A program made the translations under genes and the position numbers. From NCBI GenBank assembly GCA_004555655.1, contig SFHJ01000037.1:1-17043 (forward strand): a DNA stretch of 17,043 nt. Reading direction: 5' to 3'. Below the pieces are notes generated by a model that was given only the letters and a program-made list of their open reading frames with translations, was not told the origin of the DNA and did not search any database. Shown one piece after another: positions 12,562 to 17,043 of the stretch; position 1 is the first letter of the stretch, and the number at the start of each line of letters is the position of its first letter. The DNA comes from Clostridiales bacterium. Its GTDB lineage: Bacteria > Bacillota > Clostridia > Oscillospirales > Oscillospiraceae.

Positions 12562-14322
12562 ATGAATCTTTTCAACGTACTCACGCTCATCGGCGGACTC
12601 AGCTTGTTTCTGTTCGGCATGAGCCTGATGGGCTCGTCACTGGAAAAGCGCGCGGGCGACCAGCTCACCTCGCTTCTGGGCAAGCTTACCAGCAGCAAGC
12701 TCATGGGCTTTCTGACGGGCCTTCTCGTCACGGCCGTCATTCAATCGTCATCAGCCACCACCGTCATCGTTGTCGGCCTTGTCAACTCCAGCGTCATGAC
12801 GCTGCGCCAAGCCATCAACGTCATCATGGGCGCGAACGTCGGCACCACGGTAACCGCGTGGCTGCTGAGCCTCACCGGCATCGAGAGCTCCAATTTCTTC
12901 GTACAGCTTTTAAAGCCGTCGTCGTTCACGCCGATCCTTGCACTCATCGGCATCGTGCTCTACATGACGGCCAAGACCGGCAAGCGCAAGGACACGGGTG
13001 TGATTCTGCTCGGCTTCGCCATCCTCATGTTCGGCATGGAGACCATGTCGGGCGCGGTCTCCGGCCTTCGTAATGAGCCCGCGTTCGCCAATATTCTTCT
13101 CATGTTCACCAACCCTGTTCTTGGCGTGCTGGCAGGTGCGGTGCTCACGGCCATCATCCAGTCGTCGTCTGCGTCGGTCGGCATTTTGCAGGCGCTGGCC
13201 TCCACCGGCCAAATCACCTACGGCGCGGCCATCCCCATCATCATGGGGCAGAACATCGGCACCTGCGTCACGGCGCTCATCTCCTCCGTCGGTGCGAACA
13301 AGAACGCCCGCCGCGCAGCCATGGTGCATCTGTGCTTCAACATTATCGGCACTGTCGTTTGGCTCGCTGTCTACTGCGTGCTCACATCCATTCTCGACCT
13401 TGCTATCATCACCCAGCCCATTGACCAGTTCGGCATCGCCGTTGTGCACACGGTCTTCAACATTTTGTGCACCGCGCTGCTGCTGCCCATGTCGCGGCTG
13501 CTGGAAAAGCTCTCGATGCGCCTCATCCCCGACAAAAAGAGCGACCCCGAGCGCTCCGAGCAGTTGGATGAGCGTCTTCTCGACACGCCTTCGCTCGCCG
13601 TCGAACGCTGCCGCAAGGTCACCGAGCAGATGGCCCGCGTGTCCGAGCGCGCGCTGCAGGATGCGCTGGTTTCGCTCGACCACTATACCGTCCCGCTGGC
13701 CGACGGCATCCGCGAGATGGAAGATCAGACAGACCGCTACGAGGATATTCTCGGCACGTATCTCGTCAAGCTGGGCGCGCGCTCAATGTCCAGCCGCGAC
13801 AGCACCGAATCGGCAAAACTTCTGCATATCATCGGCGATTTCGAGCGCATCGGCGACCACGCGGTGAACCTGCTGGAGTCCGCCGAGGAAATAAACAACA
13901 AGGGCATCCGCTTCTCCGAACAGGCGCAGAAAGAGCTCTCCACGCTCACCTCCGCCGTCAATGAGATCACGAGCCTGTCCATCCGCGCGTTCATTCAGGA
14001 CGATCTGGCTGCCGCAGCCAAGGTCGAACCGCTCGAGCAGGTCGTCGACACGCTCAAAGAGCAGCTCCGAACGCGCCACATCCTGCGCCTGCAGCGCGGC
14101 GAATGTACGCTGGACGTGGGCTTCGTGTGGTCTGATCTGCTGACGAACCTTGAGCGCGTGGCAGACCACTGTTCAAACATCGCAGGCTGCGTCATTGAGA
14201 TGCAGCATGCAAGCCTCGATCTGCATGAGTATCTTGACAACTACCGCTCCGACACTCCCGCATTTCTCGCCGATTATAAGGCCTTCAGCCAGAAATACGC
14301 GCTTGTACCGTCACAGGGTTAA
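12562..14322 (+). CDS. Na+/phosphate cotransporter family protein with PhoU-like domain (copy 2, canonical motifs)
   Basis: Probable sodium-coupled phosphate transporter of the PNaS family (NptA/YjbB-like), 586 residues, with an inverted-repeat membrane half (about 1-320) and a cytosolic PhoU-like helical domain (about 345-560, with FERIGDHAVNLLE and NLERVADHCSNIA). Both transport repeats keep the expected motifs: QSSSAT (61-66) with GANVGTT (90-96), and QSSSAS (200-205) with GQNIGTCVT (229-237). AAAGGA lies 11 bases before the ATG. It follows phoR in the same direction after a terminator, with possible PHO-like repeats in the gap. Uptake or export of phosphate cannot be told from the sequence. 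The fused PhoU-like domain suggests feedback on transport or on PhoR signalling, as known for PhoU proteins. Confidence 0.93.
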   Translation: MNLFNVLTLIGGLSLFLFGMSLMGSSLEKRAGDQLTSLLGKLTSSKLMGFLTGLLVTAVIQSSSATTVIVVGLVNSSVMTLRQAINVIMGANVGTTVTAWLLSLTGIESSNFFVQLLKPSSFTPILALIGIVLYMTAKTGKRKDTGVILLGFAILMFGMETMSGAVSGLRNEPAFANILLMFTNPVLGVLAGAVLTAIIQSSSASVGILQALASTGQITYGAAIPIIMGQNIGTCVTALISSVGANKNARRAAMVHLCFNIIGTVVWLAVYCVLTSILDLAIITQPIDQFGIAVVHTVFNILCTALLLPMSRLLEKLSMRLIPDKKSDPERSEQLDERLLDTPSLAVERCRKVTEQMARVSERALQDALVSLDHYTVPLADGIREMEDQTDRYEDILGTYLVKLGARSMSSRDSTESAKLLHIIGDFERIGDHAVNLLESAEEINNKGIRFSEQAQKELSTLTSAVNEITSLSIRAFIQDDLAAAAKVEPLEQVVDTLKEQLRTRHILRLQRGECTLDVGFVWSDLLTNLERVADHCSNIAGCVIEMQHASLDLHEYLDNYRSDTPAFLADYKAFSQKYALVPSQG

Positions 14323-14332
14323 GCACAGGCAA

Positions 14333-14366
14333 AAAACATGCGGCCGCCTGCATTTGCAGGCGGCCG
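14333..14366 (-). terminator. Convergent terminator between copy 2 transporter and the leftward small gene
   Basis: A perfect 11-bp stem, CGGCCGCCTGC (14341-14351) with GCAGGCGGCCG (14356-14366), and a 4-base loop. Read leftward it is followed by CATG and six T bases (14338-14333), a strong terminator for the minus-strand operon. Read rightward it is followed by TATTCTATC, so it may also serve the transporter gene. Confidence 0.85.
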
Positions 14367-14384
14367 TATTCTATCATCTTCTTT

Positions 14385-14612
14385 TCAATCCCGCCCGTTC
14401 AGGCTTTTCACAGCCACAACCAGCCCCACAACTGCCATCGCGGCAAAGCCGAGTACAAAAATCCAGTCTTTCGCGCCGTGCACGCAGCCGAGTACCGTGC
14501 TTCTCGCGCCCGGTACTACCTTCTGCGTGCAGGCGATCAGAAATCCGACGAAGCCTAAAATGCCACCTTCCAACAGCACCGCGCCCAAAAGAAGCTGCTT
14601 CAGATGTTTCAT
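14385..14612 (-). CDS. Small two-helix membrane protein of unknown function
   Basis: A 75-residue protein I do not recognise. Two hydrophobic helices are visible (about 8-28, LLLGAVLLEGGILGFVGFLI, and about 50-70). They are joined by a short loop with two cysteines nearby (C28 in the first helix end, C43). The short basic N-terminus (MKHLKQ) and the NGRD tail suggest both ends face the cytosol. GGAGG stands 8 bases before the ATG and the gene begins 12 bases after the stop of the upstream deacylase gene, so it is a genuine operon member. It is the last gene before the convergent terminator. No function can be assigned. Confidence 0.78.
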   Translation of the reverse strand: MKHLKQLLLGAVLLEGGILGFVGFLIACTQKVVPGARSTVLGCVHGAKDWIFVLGFAAMAVVGLVVAVKSLNGRD

Positions 14613-14624
14613 CTCAGTTCCTCC

Positions 14625-15200
14625 TTATTCCTGCTCTGCCGGCTCCGGCAGGTCGACCACGATCGGCGTATGGCGTACATGCGGCAAAAATTTCTCGACG
14701 ATGTCGCGCATCGAAAGCTGCAGCGTTGCGCTGTTGATGCACGGGTGGCAGCAGAGCGTCCCGGCCTCGTATACAGGCTTGTCGATGACCAGCTGCACGC
14801 GGTTTTCCGTGTCGTTCACGAGCCCCAGCACGCTCACCGAGCCGGGCGTAATATCCAGATATTGCAGCATTTCCTCGCTTCCAGCAAACGACAGCCGCGC
14901 CACGCCCAGCTGCTTTGACAGATCCTTCGTCTTAAAGACCTTGTTTCCCTCCAGCATCAGGAGGTAAAACTGCGTCTTCTGCCGGTTGCACAGAAACAGG
15001 TTCTTGCAGATCTCGTGCCCCAGCACCTTCTCCACCTGTTCACATGCCTCGATGGTGTCGGCAAAGTCATGCTCGGCGCGCAGATAGGAGATTCCCAGCG
15101 CGTCCAGCACGTCATAGCACTTCATTTCCTTTTCCATCCGGCCGTCCGCCGACGCAGGCCTTCCGGAAAAAACAGTCTCATTCACATACATGGCATTCAT
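14625..15200 (-). CDS. Prolyl-tRNA editing-like deacylase (YbaK/PrdX family)
   Basis: Stand-alone editing-domain protein related to YbaK/ProX/PrdX, which hydrolyse mischarged aminoacyl-tRNA such as Ala-tRNA(Pro). At 191 residues it has the family's lysine 66 (CKNLFL), the GSVSVLGLVND segment (120-130) and the HPCINSATL segment (152-160). The upstream start at 15200 is preferred because the segment GRPASADGR before KCYDVLDALGISY looks conserved in this subfamily (from memory) and the ATG shares one base with the stop of the upstream gene (TGATG), a typical reinitiation junction. M4 (15191) and M22 (15137) are alternatives. No ribosome-binding site precedes the chosen start. The amino acid removed cannot be decided from sequence. 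Confidence 0.88.
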   Translation of the reverse strand: MNAMYVNETVFSGRPASADGRMEKEMKCYDVLDALGISYLRAEHDFADTIEACEQVEKVLGHEICKNLFLCNRQKTQFYLLMLEGNKVFKTKDLSKQLGVARLSFAGSEEMLQYLDITPGSVSVLGLVNDTENRVQLVIDKPVYEAGTLCCHPCINSATLQLSMRDIVEKFLPHVRHTPIVVDLPEPAEQE

Positions 15201-16699
15201 CAGCCGACGCGGATATACAGATCCGATACGGCCACTCCTTGTTCATATGGATTGCAGCACTCGTTGACAGTCTGCGCCACGCCGACTGCGTCGAGCACAT
15301 AGTAAGATCCACCCGCGATATACGTCGCTGCGCCGGGAAGCGTCCTCGTCTGAATATTCGCGCGGTCACAGGCCAGCGCGGCCTCGGCCAGCCAGATATA
15401 GTTGGCAGACGTCAGGCTGCTCTGCGTCGACTGTGACAAGAGTTTCAGCGCCGCGGGGACTTTTAAGATATTTTTCACCGACAGCCACTGCTCCAGCGCC
15501 GCAGAGACGAACTGCCGCTGCACGTCCACTCTTCCCAGATCGGCCGTGGCATAGCCCGAGCGGAAGCGCACAAGCTGCATGGCAGTCTGCCCAGAAAGCG
15601 TCTGCTCGCCTGCCTTGAGATTGATGTACAAGTCCTGTGATGGATCGGAATAGTTCATATCCATCGGCACATTAAATTTCACGCCGCCCATGAGGTCGAC
15701 CAGCTGCTCAAATGCCGTCAGGTCGAGTACCACATAGCCATCCGGCTGGAAACCGATGATCTCGCCCACGCGCTTTAGCAGCTCCTGCATACCGTCCTCG
15801 CCGCCGCCTGCAAAGCCATAGGCTGAGTTGATCTTCGGCACGGAGTATTCGCAGTAGATCAGCGTGTCACGCGGGATGGAGACAAGGCTCAGCTTTCCCG
15901 CCTCGCGGTCGATGGACAGCAGCATCATCGTATCCGTGCGGTATCCGCCCTTGTCGGTGCCCGCAATAAGGATCGTGGTGCAGCCGTCTCTGCGCGTGCC
16001 GAGGCCTTCCTCGGCCACCGGCTGCTTCGCCCAAAGAAAATGTACCGCCGCAGCGGCGCCGATCATCAGCACCAGCAGGACGATGAGAATTGTCCAGCCC
16101 GTGCCCATGTGCCGCCTTTGGCGCTTCTGACGTCTGCTGCCGCCGCTTTCAGCAAACTGCGCAGCCGCTTCGCGCTGCGCGCGCGTGGCTTCCCCGTCTC
16201 CCTGCTCGTAGAGCCATTCCGAGTATGCCGCCTCGTCCATGGGCGCTTGCCTGCGGCCGCGGCGGCGCTTCTGCTCGGATTCCATGCGGCGCATGATGCG
16301 TTCCTCCTCCTGCTCGCGTGAGAGCCGTTCCCGTTCGCGTGCAAGGCGCTCCTGCTCGCGCGCACGTTCATACTCGGCGCGCTTGGCCGTCTGATACGCA
16401 GGCTTTGACTGCTCGTAGGCCGTGAGCGGCTGAAAAACAACCGCATCTTCGGAGCCCCCGTCCGGCTCGCCGGGCGCTTCGCCGTAGAATTTCGCGTAGT
16501 CGATGTGGATGTCGTCCGCACTCCTGACGCCCTCGTCCGCCGGCAGCTGTGTATCGGGCGCCGGAACATCCGGCGCAGCAGCCTCTTCGGCGCGCTCTGC
16601 CGCATCCGCTGCGCTGTCTTCCCCGCCCAGCAGGTTCTTGACATCTGAGAGCAAATCATCAACCTCGTGATTGAGTTTTTTGAAGTCAAAGCCGTCCAT
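15200..16699 (-). CDS. LytR-CpsA-Psr (LCP) family cell-wall ligase
   Basis: Membrane-anchored LCP enzyme. The family transfers wall teichoic acids or other glycopolymers from lipid carriers to peptidoglycan outside the membrane. The 499-residue protein has a long charged cytosolic part (1-198) with an acidic, proline- and alanine-rich section and an Arg/Glu-rich coiled coil at about 105-150. One transmembrane helix follows at about 201-221, then the LCP domain (about 240-400). Signature residues are visible: RTDT (254-257), SIPRDT (274-279), RFR (378-380) and GRVDVQRQF (389-397). AAAGGAG precedes the ATG by 6 bases. The cytosolic extension is much longer than the short tail usual for LCP proteins, suggesting a cytosolic partner or kinase-type control. 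First gene of a three-gene operon. Confidence 0.94.
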   Translation of the reverse strand: MDGFDFKKLNHEVDDLLSDVKNLLGGEDSAADAAERAEEAAAPDVPAPDTQLPADEGVRSADDIHIDYAKFYGEAPGEPDGGSEDAVVFQPLTAYEQSKPAYQTAKRAEYERAREQERLARERERLSREQEEERIMRRMESEQKRRRGRRQAPMDEAAYSEWLYEQGDGEATRAQREAAAQFAESGGSRRQKRQRRHMGTGWTILIVLLVLMIGAAAAVHFLWAKQPVAEEGLGTRRDGCTTILIAGTDKGGYRTDTMMLLSIDREAGKLSLVSIPRDTLIYCEYSVPKINSAYGFAGGGEDGMQELLKRVGEIIGFQPDGYVVLDLTAFEQLVDLMGGVKFNVPMDMNYSDPSQDLYINLKAGEQTLSGQTAMQLVRFRSGYATADLGRVDVQRQFVSAALEQWLSVKNILKVPAALKLLSQSTQSSLTSANYIWLAEAALACDRANIQTRTLPGAATYIAGGSYYVLDAVGVAQTVNECCNPYEQGVAVSDLYIRVG

Positions 16700-16781
16700 C
16701 GATGGCTCCTTTCTTCCAACCGCCGCATTTCTGTCGCCGGTTTGAATCTCTCTTCACTACTTGAACACAATTTGACATTCT

Positions 16782-16810
16782 ATTATAACCGATATTTACC
16801 GTTTTGTAAA
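16782..16810 (-). promoter_or_regulatory. Promoter of the LCP operon
   Basis: On the minus strand, TTTACA (16810-16805), a 17-base spacer and TATAAT (16787-16782). The leader to the LCP start is about 75 bases with no strong hairpin seen. Confidence 0.85.
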
Positions 16811-16815
16811 TATCG
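16790..16815. promoter_or_regulatory. Inverted repeat over the LCP promoter, candidate operator
   Basis: CGATATTTAC (16790-16799) and GTAAATATCG (16806-16815) are perfect 10-bp arms with a 6-base spacer. They cover the -35 hexamer and most of the promoter spacer, an ideal repressor site. No regulator gene is in the window. Confidence 0.65.
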
Positions 16816-16834
16816 CATTTTCCATCCGCCCGAA

Positions 16835-16873
16835 AGCAGCAAAATGCCGGGAATATCCATTGGGTCTTCCCGG
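16835..16873 (-). terminator. Hairpin after the decayed gene end
   Basis: GCCGGGAA (about 16839-16846) pairs with TTCCCGGC (about 16867-16874), with a loop of about 20 bases. Read leftward it is followed by ATTTTGC. It lies 14 bases past the stop of the gene-end remnant at 16888-16944, the same arrangement as the intact copy to the right. Confidence 0.55.
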
Positions 16874-16880
16874 CTTTGGT

Positions 16881-16944
16881 TCGAGTGTCATGAAAGGATC
16901 TGGAGAAAGTCAGTAAAATCGATGGCTTGCAGGCCGTGAGCAAG
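16881..16944. repeat. Imperfect direct repeat, left copy
   Basis: This stretch matches 16984-17043 in roughly three quarters of aligned positions by hand count, with the best core GGATCTGGA in both. The match covers coding sequence, stop and the first bases after it. Confidence 0.65.
16888..16944 (-). pseudogene. Remnant of a duplicated gene 3' end
   Basis: On the minus strand the frame ending at TGA (16890-16888) reads HGLQAIDFTDFLQILS. It parallels the LLLETIDMTGFFQIL ending of the partial gene at the right border (shared pattern ID-x-T-x-F-x-QIL). The rest of the gene is missing, because the sequence upstream is the terminator of the other copy. It is therefore probably a leftover of a tandem duplication or recombination. 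The family is not recognised. Confidence 0.45.
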
Positions 16945-16947
16945 AAT

Positions 16948-16981
16948 AAAAAATCGGTGAGCCCTTTCAGGACTCACCGAT
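16948..16981 (-). terminator. Terminator of the gene at the right border
   Basis: ATCGGTGAG (16953-16961) pairs with CTCACCGAT (16973-16981), with further partial pairing inside, followed on the minus strand by T bases (16953-16948). It starts 14 bases after the stop of the partial gene. Confidence 0.85.
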
Positions 16982-16994
16982 GGTCGGAGTGTAA

Positions 16995-17042
16995 TTATAG
17001 GATCTGGAAAAATCCAGTCATATCAATGGTTTCAAGCAGTAA
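16995..17042 (-). CDS. 3' end of an unrecognised gene (continues past the right edge)
   Basis: The minus-strand frame from 17042 reads LLLETIDMTGFFQIL and stops at TAA (16997-16995). Coding is supported by the following rho-independent terminator and by the second copy at 16888-16944, which keeps the same amino acid pattern despite base changes. Only 15 residues are visible, so no function is assigned. Confidence 0.5.
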   Translation of the reverse strand, partial: LLLETIDMTGFFQIL

Positions 17043-17043
17043 G

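Noticed and set aside
1..17043. CRISPR array, tRNA or rRNA genes, defence or toxin-antitoxin cassette
   Set aside because: I looked on both strands and saw no regularly spaced repeats, cloverleaf-like sequences or cassette signatures. Most of the window is recognisable housekeeping or regulatory genes.

Overview
The window looks like a chromosomal segment of a moderately GC-rich, spore-forming Clostridia, most likely Oscillospiraceae or a close relative. This rests on a small acid-soluble spore protein (SASP) gene fragment, an L27 with the Firmicutes-type cleavable N-terminal extension plus its protease Prp, a PNaS-PhoU type phosphate transporter pair, an NfnAB bifurcating enzyme and an LCP cell-wall enzyme. 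Species cannot be named from the sequence alone.

Layout. (1) Bases 1-1380 are the end of an integrated element: the C-terminal part of a large serine recombinase reading right, with visibly lower GC than what follows. (2) At about 1380-1504 the host begins, with the 3' half of an alpha/beta-type SASP gene that has lost its 5' half, followed by a strong terminator. The element therefore appears to sit inside a sporulation gene. (3) From 4062 down to 1788 on the minus strand is the conserved rplU-prp-rpmA-obg operon, with a consensus promoter, an L21 leader and an intercistronic hairpin between rpmA and obg. (4) Minus strand, 4238-8030: gluQRS, then nfnA-nfnB (with its own promoter and a dyad that could be an operator), then a small CBS-domain gene sitting just behind a perfect 28-bp palindromic terminator. 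(5) Bases 8122-14322 form a phosphate-response island: a PhoP-PhoR two-component pair reading right, flanked by two paralogous Na/Pi cotransporter-PhoU fusion genes, one divergent and one downstream. The divergent intergenic region has 11-bp-spaced PHO-box-like hexamers facing both ways, built around a 15-bp-arm inverted repeat. (6) Minus strand, 14385-16699: an LCP ligase gene, a prolyl-tRNA-editing-like deacylase and a two-helix membrane protein in one operon, driven by a promoter that overlaps a 10-bp-arm inverted repeat. (7) The right edge carries the 3' end of an unrecognised minus-strand gene with its terminator, and a second, decayed copy of that same gene end.

How the parts may work together: PhoPR probably senses phosphate limitation and controls both flanking transporters and itself. 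The upstream transporter has lost most of the substrate/ion motifs that the downstream one keeps, so the two may not do the same job. The remaining genes are mostly housekeeping. I found no CRISPR array, no defence cassette and no tRNA or rRNA gene. The most notable observations are the recombinase/SASP junction, the architecture of the pho region and the duplicated gene end at the right border.
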